This document shows positions 44,693-53,455 of a stretch of 64,000 bases of DNA, one piece after another. Position 1 is the stretch's first letter, and each line of letters opens with the position of its first letter. Below the pieces are notes generated by a model. That model was not told where the DNA came from and ran no database searches. It saw nothing but the letters and a program-made list of their open reading frames with translations. The stretch is from Burkholderia pyrrocinia. Its GTDB lineage: Bacteria; Pseudomonadota; Gammaproteobacteria; Burkholderiales; Burkholderiaceae. The stretch lies in NCBI RefSeq assembly GCF_001028665.1, contig NZ_CP011504.1, positions 2,542,001 to 2,606,000 of the forward strand. Reading direction: 5' to 3'. The translations under genes were made by a program, and so were the position numbers.

Positions 44693-45073
44693 ATGATTCG
44701 CCAATCCAGGGCGCTGCTCGGCGCCGCCGTCATTGCCGGCACCATGCTCCTCGCCGGATGCCAGACCGACGCGGCTGCCACGGCGTCGAACACGGGCCGC
44801 CCGGCCGACAGCCGGCCCGTGACGAAGACCGTCTATGTCGCGCCGCAATCCGCACGCTGCACGGGCGTCGCGCCGATGGAATGCCTGCAGGTGCGCAGCA
44901 GCCCGGGCGAGCCGTGGAGCCTGTGGTACGCGGGCATCGAGGGCTTCGCGTACCAGCCCGGTTACCTGTACACGCTCGAAATCGACGAATACCGCGTCGC
45001 GCAGCCGCCGGCCGACGGTTCGTCGATCCGCTGGGTGCTCAAGCGCGTTGTCGAGCGCCGCCAGGCGAACTGA
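44693..45073 (+). CDS. DUF4377 lipoprotein
   Basis: A 126-residue lipoprotein: signal peptide with lipobox LLAGC, a low-complexity linker, then the DUF4377 core VYVAPQSARCTGVAPMECLQV followed by GIEGFAYQPGYLYTLEI. Related domains occur in HslJ-type heat-shock lipoproteins. CAGAGGA precedes the start. It is expressed alone, divergent from the LuxR gene and converging on the MFS gene. Function unknown. Confidence 0.83.
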   Translation: MIRQSRALLGAAVIAGTMLLAGCQTDAAATASNTGRPADSRPVTKTVYVAPQSARCTGVAPMECLQVRSSPGEPWSLWYAGIEGFAYQPGYLYTLEIDEYRVAQPPADGSSIRWVLKRVVERRQAN

Positions 45074-45082
45074 CGGTCGCGT

Positions 45083-46471
45083 TCACGCGGACGATCGTGC
45101 CGCCGCACCGGCCGGCGGCGCGGCCGTATCGATCCGCCGGAACACGACGGACGACAGCAGAGTGACGGCGCCCATGCACGCGAACGACAGCATGAACCCG
45201 CGCCCCATCGAGCCCCACCAGGCCGCGAACAGGTTGACGAGCCCGCCGCCGATCGACACGCCAAGCCCCATCGCCAGCATCTGCATCATCGTGAACAGGC
45301 TGTTGCCGCTGCCGGCGTCGGCATGCGACAGCCCCTTCAGCGTGACACCGTTCATCGCCGCGAACTGCATCGAGTTCGCGGCGCCGAACACGATCAGCAG
45401 CACGATCTCCAGCACCGGCGCAGGCCGCACCGACACCAGCGCGAACCCCGCGATCGCACCGCCGACGATCCCCGTGTTCACGACCAGGAACGTCGCGTAG
45501 CCGAAGCGCTTCACGAGCGGCGCGATCCAGCGTTTCGCGATGACGCCCGCGATCGCGGCCGGCAGCATCATCAGCCCGGACTGCAGCGGCGTATAGCCGA
45601 GCTGCACCTGCATCAGCAGCGGCAGCATGAACGGCACCGCGCTCGTGCCGATCCGGCACAGCAGGTTGCCGAGCAGCCCCGAACCGAAGTTGGGCTCGCG
45701 GAACAGCCCGAGCCGGAACAGCGGCTGCGCGCGCCGCCGCGCATGCGGCAGGTACGCGAGCGCGCTCGTCAGGCCCAGCACGGCGAGCCCGGCCGCCCAG
45801 GCCGCGCGATGCGCGGGCATCGGCGGGTCGATCGCGAGCGACAGCGCGATCATCGCGACCGACAGCAGCGCACAGCCGACGAAGTCGAACGGCGGCGGCT
45901 GTTTCGCGTGGTCGTGCGGCAGGTAGCGCTGCACGGCGATGAAGCCGACCGCGCCGACCGGCACGTTGACGATGAACACCCAGTGCCACGAAATTGCCTG
46001 CGTGAGCCAGCCGCCGAGCGTCGGCCCGACGATCGGGCCGAGCTGGCCGGCGATCGACACGAACGCGATCGCCGCGACGTACTGTTCGCCCGGCACGCGG
46101 CGCAGCACGGCGAGCCGCCCGATCGGCAGCAGCATCGAGCCGCCGATGCCCTGCACGGCTCGCGCGACGACGAGCCGGCCGAGCGTATGCGATGCCGCGC
46201 AGCCGATCGACGCGAGCACGAACACGAGAATGGCGACCGAGAACACGCGGCGCGTGCCGAACCGGTCGGCGAACCAGCCGGATGCCGGCGTGAGCATCGC
46301 CATCATCAGCGTGTAGGCGACCACGACGGGCTGCATCGCGAGCGGCGACGCATGCAGGCTTTGTGCGATCGAAGGCAGGGCGGTGTTGACGATCGTCGTG
46401 TCGAGCGACTGCATGAAGAATGCAGCGGCGACGATCCAGAGCAGCGCGGAGTGTGTGGGTTCCCGGGACAT
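45083..46471 (-). CDS. DHA2-family multidrug exporter (MdtD-like)
   Basis: A 462-residue major facilitator with about 14 helices. Motif A reads GWFADRFGTRRVF, motif C-like GPIVGPTLGGWL is present, and the N-terminal FFMQSLDTTIVNTALPSIA is diagnostic for the DHA2 (14-TMS) group. The closest named relative by eye is MdtD. It probably exports drugs or metabolites by proton antiport; substrates are not predictable. Unlike mdtABCD it is not in an RND operon here. Confidence 0.88.
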   Translation of the reverse strand: MSREPTHSALLWIVAAAFFMQSLDTTIVNTALPSIAQSLHASPLAMQPVVVAYTLMMAMLTPASGWFADRFGTRRVFSVAILVFVLASIGCAASHTLGRLVVARAVQGIGGSMLLPIGRLAVLRRVPGEQYVAAIAFVSIAGQLGPIVGPTLGGWLTQAISWHWVFIVNVPVGAVGFIAVQRYLPHDHAKQPPPFDFVGCALLSVAMIALSLAIDPPMPAHRAAWAAGLAVLGLTSALAYLPHARRRAQPLFRLGLFREPNFGSGLLGNLLCRIGTSAVPFMLPLLMQVQLGYTPLQSGLMMLPAAIAGVIAKRWIAPLVKRFGYATFLVVNTGIVGGAIAGFALVSVRPAPVLEIVLLIVFGAANSMQFAAMNGVTLKGLSHADAGSGNSLFTMMQMLAMGLGVSIGGGLVNLFAAWWGSMGRGFMLSFACMGAVTLLSSVVFRRIDTAAPPAGAAARSSA

Positions 46472-46703
46472 GGCGAAATGGCGGTGCGAAGGCCCGGCGC
46501 GGGCGGCGCCGGTGCGTGGTCGCGCGGCGCCTGCCGGTCTTCAAGCGCTCGATGGTACCGATTCCGGCGCTCATCGGGAAGCGGCCTGAAGACGTTGAAT
46601 GCCATCGACGATGCCGATGACAATGCGTGATGCTCGATCCCGTCTGGCGTAGCGCACCTGCCACGCGTGATGCGCCCGCATCCCGCACGCGCACCGCGCT
46701 TCG

Positions 46704-47054
46704 TCACGCTGACCGTTTCTGCGAAATCACGAGCAGCGCGCCGTTCTTGTCCTCCAGCACCGCGCGGTATTCGTGCGGCCCGGCCTGCACGGGCACGCGC
46801 ACCGACGCGCCGGCCTTCACGACCCGCGCCATCGCCGCGTACAGATCGTCGTCCTCGTCGACGCGCAGCGTGAGCGCCGCGCGCTCGACGATCTGCTCGT
46901 CGCCCGCGACCAGCGCGATCGTCAGCGGGCCGCCGTCGAGCGCGCAATAGCGGTCGCCGTCGCGGAACTTCACGTTCAGGCCGAGTCCGTCGACGAACAG
47001 CGGCAACGCCGTGTCGATGTCGTCGACCGGATACAGCAGCATCGATACCTTCAT
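46704..47054 (-). CDS. VOC-superfamily protein
   Basis: A 116-residue single VOC (glyoxalase/bleomycin-resistance fold) protein: MKVSMLLYPVDDIDTALPLF at the start, AVLEDKNGALLVISQ at the end. The metal-ligand pattern of true glyoxalases is not obvious. GGGAGA precedes the start at 47054. It is divergent from the LLM monooxygenase gene across 260 bp that must hold the promoter of the catabolic operon. It may be a binding or resistance protein. Confidence 0.8.
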   Translation of the reverse strand: MKVSMLLYPVDDIDTALPLFVDGLGLNVKFRDGDRYCALDGGPLTIALVAGDEQIVERAALTLRVDEDDDLYAAMARVVKAGASVRVPVQAGPHEYRAVLEDKNGALLVISQKRSA

Positions 47055-47315
47055 CCCGGTTCTCCCTTGTCTTGATGTGCGCGGCATGCAACGTGCCGCC
47101 CGACCGATGCTAGCGCGCCGTCCGCGCGCTCACGCAGTCCGATCGGATGACCGTGAAACCCCTCTGTCCCCACAGGCGTGCCGTTACTCCAAACAGACGA
47201 TGCCCGCGCCCGCCCGCGCGCCGACACTCCCATTCGTGGACCGTCGCTATTCGTCCGTATCGTGCGGGCGGGCCGCACGACCCCGACTCGTCCAACACAC
47301 ATGGAGACGCACGCA

Positions 47316-48455
47316 ATGAAGTTTTCCCTCATCTACGAAGCCCAGACCACCGACGCATCGCGCGAGGGCGACCACCGGGTGTTCAAGGAGACGGTCGAAC
47401 AGGCGTTGCTCGCCGAGCAGGTCGGCTTCGACACGATCTGGTGCGTGGAGCACACGTCGCTGACCAACTATGCGCACATGAGCGCGCCGGAAACCTTCCT
47501 TGCGTACCTGGCCGGCCGTACGACGCGCATCGGCCTCGGCCACGGCGTCGTGTGCCTGCCGCCGGCGATGAATCACCCGATCAAGGTTGCCGAGCGCGTT
47601 GCGCTGCTCGACATCCTGTCGGGCGGCCGCGTGCATTTCGGCGTCGGCAAGGGCGGCAGCCAGCAGGAAGCCGGCGCGTTCGGCTACGACCTCAACGAAC
47701 TGCAGCCGATGATCGACGAATCGATGTACCTCGTGCCGAAGATGTTCGTGCAGGACGAGATCGAGCACGACGGCAAGTACATCAAGATCCCGAAGCGCCC
47801 GATCCACCCGAAGCCGTTCCAGGATCCGCACCCGCCGATGTACCTCGCGTGCACGAACACCGACGCGCTGCTGCGCGCCGGCCAGCGCGGGATGGGCGCG
47901 CTGGTGCTCGGTTTCGGCGGCCCCGACGAAGTGGCGAAGAAGAATGCGGTGTACCGCGAAGCATGGGCGAACCGCAAGCCGGAAGACCAGGTCGGCTTCC
48001 GCCCGACCCAGCACCTCGCGGCGCTGTGCCCGACGGTCGTGATGGCCGACGGGCAGGCCGCCCGCAAGATCGGCATCCGCGGCCAGCGTTACTTCATGGA
48101 ATCGCTCGCGTACTGGTACACGGGCGGCGAGCGTCCGGACCCGGCGAAGTGGGGCGACGACCTCGTGCAGGCCGACACCGGCGAGATGGTGATCCGCTCG
48201 CGCTTCGCGTCGGAAGAAGTCGTCGTGAACTTCGCCGACCCGGCGCTCGCGATGATGAACCCGAACCACGCGTACGGCACGGTGGACGACTGCATCGGTT
48301 ATGTCGGCCGCCTGCAGGAAGCCGGCGTCGACGAAGTGCTGTTCCTGTGCCAGATGGGCACGGTGCCGCACGAAGCGCAGATGGAGACGATTCGCAACAT
48401 CGGCGAGCACGTGATCCCGTTCTTCAACAAGGAGAAGGAACGGGCCTGCGCGTAA
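47316..48455 (+). CDS. LLM-class flavin-dependent monooxygenase
   Basis: A 379-residue luciferase-like TIM-barrel oxidoreductase (MKFSLIYEAQTTD; GHGVVCLPPAMNHPIKVAER; GGRVHFGVGKGG). Such enzymes use reduced FMN (or F420 in actinobacteria) to oxygenate ketones, aldehydes or rings. It opens the first catabolic operon, 165 bp before the HsaA-like gene, so it may act on the same polycyclic substrate. The start at 47316 has GGAG 9 nt upstream. The reduced flavin could come from the HsaB-like reductase downstream. Exact reaction unknown. Confidence 0.85.
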   Translation: MKFSLIYEAQTTDASREGDHRVFKETVEQALLAEQVGFDTIWCVEHTSLTNYAHMSAPETFLAYLAGRTTRIGLGHGVVCLPPAMNHPIKVAERVALLDILSGGRVHFGVGKGGSQQEAGAFGYDLNELQPMIDESMYLVPKMFVQDEIEHDGKYIKIPKRPIHPKPFQDPHPPMYLACTNTDALLRAGQRGMGALVLGFGGPDEVAKKNAVYREAWANRKPEDQVGFRPTQHLAALCPTVVMADGQAARKIGIRGQRYFMESLAYWYTGGERPDPAKWGDDLVQADTGEMVIRSRFASEEVVVNFADPALAMMNPNHAYGTVDDCIGYVGRLQEAGVDEVLFLCQMGTVPHEAQMETIRNIGEHVIPFFNKEKERACA

Positions 48456-48620
48456 CGCGGGACGAGCCGCGCCCGTCGTCCCTTCGGACGATGCGGCGCG
48501 GCCGCGCGACGCCGACCATCGACGGTGGCGAGCGTCGCCCGCGGCCAGGCCGCGCAGAACAACCATGAACGAGAGCGGGGCAGGCGCCGCGGCGCACGCC
48601 CCGTTTCACAGGAGACATTC

Positions 48621-49814
48621 GTGCATCGCGACAACGATTCGAACGCACTGGCCGCCTCGCTGATCGCCCGGGCCGAGGCACTGGCGCCGACGCTGGCCGG
48701 CCGCGCCGCGCAGGCGGAAGCGCAGGGCCGCATCCCGGCCGAGACGATCGCCGACATGCAGGCCGCCGGCTTCTTCAAGGTGCTGCAGCCGAAGCGCTAC
48801 GGCGGCTACGAGCTCGATCCGCAGGCCTTCTTCGACATCCAGATGGCGCTCGCGCGCGGCTGCATGTCGACCGCGTGGGTGTACGGCGTCGTCGGCGTGC
48901 ACAACTGGCAGCTCGCGCTGTTCGACGAGCGCGCGCAGCAGGACGTGTGGGGCAACGACCCGGCGACGCTGATCGCGTCGACCTACATGCCGGTCGGCCG
49001 CGTGACGCCGGTCGACGGCGGCTTCCGCCTGTCGGGCCACTGGAAGTTCTCGAGCGGCAGCGAACTGTGCGAATGGGTGTTCCTCGGCGCGCTGGTGCCG
49101 GCAGCCGTTGCCGGCCAGCCGCCCGAATACCGGACCTTCCTGCTGCCGAAATCCGACTACCGGATCCAGCAGGACTGGGACGTGCTCGGCCTGCGCGCGA
49201 CGGGCAGCCACGACATCGTCGTCGACGACGTGTTCGTGCCCGCGTACCGCACGCACAAGGCGATCGACGGGATGATGGGCACGAGCCCCGGCCTGGCCGT
49301 CAACGACGCGCCGTTGTTCAAGCTGCCGTTCGCGCAGATCTTCGTGCGCGCGGTGTGCACGTCGTGCATCGGCGCGCTGCAGGGCGCGCTCGACGATTTC
49401 ACCGGCTATGCGGCGACGCGCGTGTCCGCGAACAGCGGCGCGAAGACGACGGACGATCCGGGCGCGCAGAACGCGTGCGCGAATGCGGCCGTCGCGATCG
49501 ACGAGATGAAGGTGCTGCTCAAGCGCAATTTTGCCGAGCTGATGGCGTCGGTGACCGGCGGCCCGGCCGTGTCGATCGAGCGCCGCGTGCATTTCCGCTA
49601 CCAGTCCGCGCAGGTCGCCGAGCGCTGCGCGCAGGCCGCGAACGCGCTGCTGCGCTACGCGGGCGGCAACGGCATCTATCACCGCAATCCGCTGGTGCGG
49701 CGCTTCCTCGACCTGCATGCGGCCCGCGCGCACTACGCGAACAACGTGGACCGCTTCGGTCAGAACCTCGGCGCCGTGATGCTCGGCCGCGAGAACACGG
49801 ACTTCTTCATCTGA
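48621..49814 (+). CDS. HsaA-like flavin-dependent aromatic hydroxylase (acyl-CoA dehydrogenase fold)
   Basis: A 397-residue group D monooxygenase, the same length as HsaA/TesA2. Features include IPAETIADMQAAGFFKVLQP, the mid-domain GHWKFSSGSELCEWVFLGAL, and GLRATGSHDIVVDDVFVP. HsaA hydroxylates the seco-steroid phenol 3-HSA to a catechol using FADH2 from HsaB. An HsaB-like reductase and an HsaC-like ring-cleavage enzyme are both encoded in this region, completing the trio. The start is a GTG at 48621 with AGGAGA upstream. It is family-level evidence; related enzymes act on other phenols. Confidence 0.8.
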   Translation: MHRDNDSNALAASLIARAEALAPTLAGRAAQAEAQGRIPAETIADMQAAGFFKVLQPKRYGGYELDPQAFFDIQMALARGCMSTAWVYGVVGVHNWQLALFDERAQQDVWGNDPATLIASTYMPVGRVTPVDGGFRLSGHWKFSSGSELCEWVFLGALVPAAVAGQPPEYRTFLLPKSDYRIQQDWDVLGLRATGSHDIVVDDVFVPAYRTHKAIDGMMGTSPGLAVNDAPLFKLPFAQIFVRAVCTSCIGALQGALDDFTGYAATRVSANSGAKTTDDPGAQNACANAAVAIDEMKVLLKRNFAELMASVTGGPAVSIERRVHFRYQSAQVAERCAQAANALLRYAGGNGIYHRNPLVRRFLDLHAARAHYANNVDRFGQNLGAVMLGRENTDFFI

Positions 49815-49824
49815 CGGGGCCGAG

Positions 49825-51582
49825 ATGAACGACACGCAAGCACAGCAATACGTGTTCGACGTGGTGGTCGTCGGTTCGGGCGCGGGCGCGCTGCTCGCGG
49901 CGTGCCGCGCGGCCGACCGCGGCCTGTCCGTCGTCGTGATCGAGAAGACGGCGCTGTACGGCGGCACGTCGGCCGTGTCGGGCGGCGGGATCTGGGTGCC
50001 GTGCAACCACCATATCGCCGAGCTCGGCGCGACCGATTCGCGCGAGGCCGCGCGCCGCTACGTCGACGCGTGCGTGGCCGGCGCGTCGATGCCCGACAAG
50101 ATCGACGCGTATCTCGACCAGGCGCCGGAGATGCTGCGCTACCTGGAATCGAAGACGCCCGTGCGCTACCAGTCGCTGCCGAAGTACGCGGACTATTACC
50201 AGAAGGTGCCGGGCGCGATGCCGGGTTATCGCGCGCTCGATCCGCTGCCGTTCGACGGCGGGCTGCTCGGCGACGAGTTCGACCGGTTGCGGCCGCCGTC
50301 GCCCGGCACGCTGATCGGCGGGCGCGTGGCGGTGACGTCGAAGGAGGCGCATACGCTGTTCTCGCGCGGGCCAGGCTTCATGAAGCTCGCGATCGCGCAG
50401 TTCGGCCGCTACTGGCTCGATCTCGGCATGCGCCGCCGCACGCGGCGCGACCGGCGGCTGACGCTCGGCAACGCGCTGATCGGCGGGCTGCGCCGCGCGC
50501 TGCTCGAGCGCAACGTGCCCGTGTGGCTCGACACGCCGATGCGCGACCTGCTCGATACGGACGGCCGTGTGACGGGCGTGCGCGCGCAGCGTTTCGGGCA
50601 GCCCGTGACGATCGCCGCGCGGCGCGGCGTGATCCTCGGCGCGGGCGGCTTCGAGCGCAACCAGCCGATGCGCGAACGCTACCTGCCGCAGCCGACGCAG
50701 GCGCAGTGGAGCGCGACGCCGCCCGCCAACACCGGCGACGCGATTGCCGAAGGCCACCGGCTCGGCGGCGCGCTGGCGCTGATGGAGCACGTGTGGGGCG
50801 CGCCGACGGTCGGCGTCGCGGGCGAGGAGAAGCAGCGCGCGCTGTTCGTCGAGCGCAACCTGCCGGGCTGCGTGATCGTCAACCGCCTCGGCAAGCGCTT
50901 CGTCAACGAGGCCGCGCCGTATTCCGAATTCGTGCCGGCGATGTATCGCGACCATGCGCGCACCGGCGCGAGCGTGCCGGCGTGGATGGTGTTCGACGCG
51001 CGCTTTCGCCGCAAGTATCCGTGCGGGCCGATCATGCCGGCGTCGATGATGCCCGATGCGCGGATTCCCGAAGCGTTCCGCGACGTGCTCGTGAAGGCCG
51101 ACACGATCGACGCGCTGGCCGCGCGGATCGGCGTCGATGCGGCCGGGCTGCGCGACACGCTGCGCGACATGGCGCGTTACGCGGTCACCGGCATCGACGA
51201 AGCGTTCGGCAAGGGCGACAACGCGTTCGACACGTACTACGGCGATCCGCGGAACCAGCCGAACCCGTGCCTCGGGCCGGTCGACCAGGCGCCGTTCTAT
51301 GCGGTGCGGATCGACGCGGGCGACATCGGCACGAAGGGCGGGCTCGTCACCGACGCGCTGGCCCGCGTGCTGCGCGCCGACGGCGAGCCGATCGACGGCC
51401 TCTATGCGATCGGCAACACCAGCGCATCGATGATGGGCGCGAGCTACCCCGGCGCGGGCTCGACGCTCGGTCCGGCGATGACCTTCGGTTTCATCGCCGC
51501 CGACCACCTGGCCGCGCAGGCGGCCGACGCCGGCGGCCGGCCAGCCCGGCCATCCACGACTGAACTTGACGGAGTCCAATGA
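49825..51582 (+). CDS. 3-ketosteroid dehydrogenase-like FAD enzyme (KstD family)
   Basis: A 585-residue flavoprotein with the N-terminal FAD site VVVVGSGAGALLAACRAADR, the GGTSAVSGGGIWVP loop and the C-terminal GNTSASMMGASYPGAGSTLG signature of the KstD/fumarate reductase family. KstD enzymes introduce a 1,2-double bond into the A ring of 3-ketosteroids; TesI-type relatives act at position 4(5). It lies 10 bp after the HsaA-like gene and overlaps the flavin reductase gene. Steroid specificity is inferred from context. Confidence 0.82.
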   Translation: MNDTQAQQYVFDVVVVGSGAGALLAACRAADRGLSVVVIEKTALYGGTSAVSGGGIWVPCNHHIAELGATDSREAARRYVDACVAGASMPDKIDAYLDQAPEMLRYLESKTPVRYQSLPKYADYYQKVPGAMPGYRALDPLPFDGGLLGDEFDRLRPPSPGTLIGGRVAVTSKEAHTLFSRGPGFMKLAIAQFGRYWLDLGMRRRTRRDRRLTLGNALIGGLRRALLERNVPVWLDTPMRDLLDTDGRVTGVRAQRFGQPVTIAARRGVILGAGGFERNQPMRERYLPQPTQAQWSATPPANTGDAIAEGHRLGGALALMEHVWGAPTVGVAGEEKQRALFVERNLPGCVIVNRLGKRFVNEAAPYSEFVPAMYRDHARTGASVPAWMVFDARFRRKYPCGPIMPASMMPDARIPEAFRDVLVKADTIDALAARIGVDAAGLRDTLRDMARYAVTGIDEAFGKGDNAFDTYYGDPRNQPNPCLGPVDQAPFYAVRIDAGDIGTKGGLVTDALARVLRADGEPIDGLYAIGNTSASMMGASYPGAGSTLGPAMTFGFIAADHLAAQAADAGGRPARPSTTELDGVQ

Positions 51583-52100
51583 TGAGCGATCTCACCACCC
51601 ATCCGCTGCGCACCGACATGCTGCTCGCGATGCGCCGCCTCGCGCGCTCCGTCACGGTCATCAGCAGCGCGCACGACGGCCGGCGCTACTCGATGTCCGC
51701 GACGGCGGTCGATTCGCTGTCGACCGATCCGCCTTCGCTGCTGATCTGCATCAACCGCACCGCGTCGCTGTATCCGCCGCTCGATGCGGGCGCGCCGTTC
51801 TGCGTGAACGTGCTGTCGGCGCGCCACGAAGGCATCGCGATCGACTGCAGCGGCCGCCTGAAGGGCGAAGCGCGCTTCACGACCGGCGACTGGCACACGT
51901 CGCCGCACGGCGTGCCGTATCTGCGCGATTCGCAGGCGAGCCTCGTGTGCGAGCAGGACGGCCGCTTCGAATACGGCACGCATACGGTGTTCATCGGGCG
52001 CATCCGCGAGGTGCTGATGAGCGGCGACGTCGATCCGCTCGTCTATCTCGACGGCGCCTATACGACGCCCGGCGCGCCCGCGAGCCGCGTGGCCGCGTGA
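51582..52100 (+). CDS. HsaB-like flavin reductase
   Basis: A 172-residue flavin reductase domain protein (RRLARSVTVISSAHDGRRYS then MSATAVDSLSTDPPSLLICIN, GAPFCVNVLSARHEGIA). It supplies reduced flavin to a two-component monooxygenase, most likely the HsaA-like protein two genes upstream and perhaps the LLM enzyme. Its start overlaps the KstD-like stop; ATG 51582 is preferred over 51579 because GGAG (51571-51574) is then 7 nt away. Confidence 0.85.
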   Translation: MSDLTTHPLRTDMLLAMRRLARSVTVISSAHDGRRYSMSATAVDSLSTDPPSLLICINRTASLYPPLDAGAPFCVNVLSARHEGIAIDCSGRLKGEARFTTGDWHTSPHGVPYLRDSQASLVCEQDGRFEYGTHTVFIGRIREVLMSGDVDPLVYLDGAYTTPGAPASRVAA

Positions 52101-52138
52101 CGGCCGCACGGGTTTCCAGCATTCGCAAGAGACGATCC

Positions 52139-52366
52139 ATGACACGCAGACTGAACGGCAACACCGCGAACGTTGACGACGCCCGGCGCGATGCCGGCGT
52201 GTCGGCCGCGCGCGAGATCGTGCGTACGCTCGGCGGCGCGGCATCGCATGTGCTGAACGCGTTCGCGTGCGTCGCGCCGGCACTGGCGTCGAACGCGGCG
52301 CTGGTCGTCGCCGGGCGTGAAGCCGGTTGCGGCGTGAGCGCGTGGCACATTGCCGGCGCAGCATGA
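52139..52366 (+). CDS. Small unrecognised protein inside the catabolic operon
   Basis: A 75-residue frame between the flavin reductase and iron-sulfur reductase genes, 38 bp after one and 10 bp before the other. It begins MTRRLNGNTANVDDARRDAG and is alanine-rich and helical in character, ending in ...WHIAGAA. No family or signal peptide is recognised. Its tight fit in the operon supports it; the weak ribosome site does not. Confidence 0.5.
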   Translation: MTRRLNGNTANVDDARRDAGVSAAREIVRTLGGAASHVLNAFACVAPALASNAALVVAGREAGCGVSAWHIAGAA

Positions 52367-52376
52367 GGAGCCGGCC

Positions 52377-53420
52377 ATGAGCGATTCGCGCTTCCACCGG
52401 CTGACCGTTGCCGAAGTGATTTCCGAAAGCGACGACGCGTGCTCGTTCGTATTCGACGTACCGGCCGCGTTGCGCGACGCATTCGCGTACCGGCCCGGGC
52501 AGTTCCTGACGCTGAACGTGCCGTGCGCGGACGCGACCGTCGCGCGCTGCTATTCGCTGTCGAGCGCGCCGGGCATCGACGCCGCGCCGAAGATCACCGT
52601 CAAGCGCGTGCGCGACGGCCGCGCGTCGAACTGGCTGTGCGACCGCGTGCATGCGGGCGACGCGCTCGACGTACTGCCGCCGGCCGGCGTGTTCACGCCG
52701 CGCACGCTCGACGGCGACCTGCTGCTGTTCGCGGGCGGCAGCGGCATCACGCCCGTGCTGTCGATCCTGAAATCGGCGCTCGTGCACGGGCGCGGAATGC
52801 TGACGCTGATCTATGCGAACCGCGACGAACGCTCGGTGATTTTCCGCGACGAACTGCAGCAGCTCGCGCAGCGGCATCCTGGCCGCGTGCGCGTGATCCA
52901 CTGGCTCGACAGCGTGCAGGGCATCCCGCAGCAGCGCCATCTCGAGGAGCTCGCGCGGCCGTTCAGCCAGCAGGAGACGTTCATCTGCGGGCCCGCAATG
53001 TTCATGGAGAACGCACTGGCCGCGATGCTCGGCCTCGGGTTGCCGCGCGCACGCGTGCATGTCGAGCGGTTCGCGTCGCTGCCCGATGCGCCGGCGCAGG
53101 CCGATACCGCGGCGTCGGCCGCGGCAACGGCGGCGTCCGGCGAAGGCGCGGCGATCGAGACGGTGCTCGACGGCGATGCGTTCGCATTCGACAGCGCGCC
53201 CGGCGAAACGCTGCTCGATGCAATGCTGCGCGCGGGCGTGCCGGCGCCGAACTCCTGCCGGATGGGGCAATGCGGCGCGTGCATGTGCCGGATCGAGCGC
53301 GGCGAGGTCGAGCTCGACAGCAACCACGTGCTCGACGAAGACGAGATTGCGGCCGGCTGGACGCTTGCCTGTTGCGCGCGGCCCGCGAGCGACGCGCTGC
53401 GCGTGGTGTTTCCCGACTGA
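52377..53420 (+). CDS. KshB/PaaE-type ferredoxin reductase
   Basis: A 347-residue electron-transfer protein. The FAD domain has RPGQFLTLNVP and RCYSLSS; the NAD domain has FAGGSGITPVLSILK and CGPAMFME; the C-terminal plant-type [2Fe-2S] domain has CRMGQCGACMC and a final Cys in LACCARP. The domain order and tail (NHVLDEDEIAAGWTLACCAR) match KshB, the reductase of 3-ketosteroid 9-alpha-hydroxylase, and related PaaE-type reductases. The matching Rieske oxygenase (KshA) is not in the window. GGAG lies 6 nt before the start. Confidence 0.85.
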   Translation: MSDSRFHRLTVAEVISESDDACSFVFDVPAALRDAFAYRPGQFLTLNVPCADATVARCYSLSSAPGIDAAPKITVKRVRDGRASNWLCDRVHAGDALDVLPPAGVFTPRTLDGDLLLFAGGSGITPVLSILKSALVHGRGMLTLIYANRDERSVIFRDELQQLAQRHPGRVRVIHWLDSVQGIPQQRHLEELARPFSQQETFICGPAMFMENALAAMLGLGLPRARVHVERFASLPDAPAQADTAASAAATAASGEGAAIETVLDGDAFAFDSAPGETLLDAMLRAGVPAPNSCRMGQCGACMCRIERGEVELDSNHVLDEDEIAAGWTLACCARPASDALRVVFPD

Positions 53421-53455
53421 GCCGTACTGCGCCCGCGGCGCGCACGGCAACCCTG

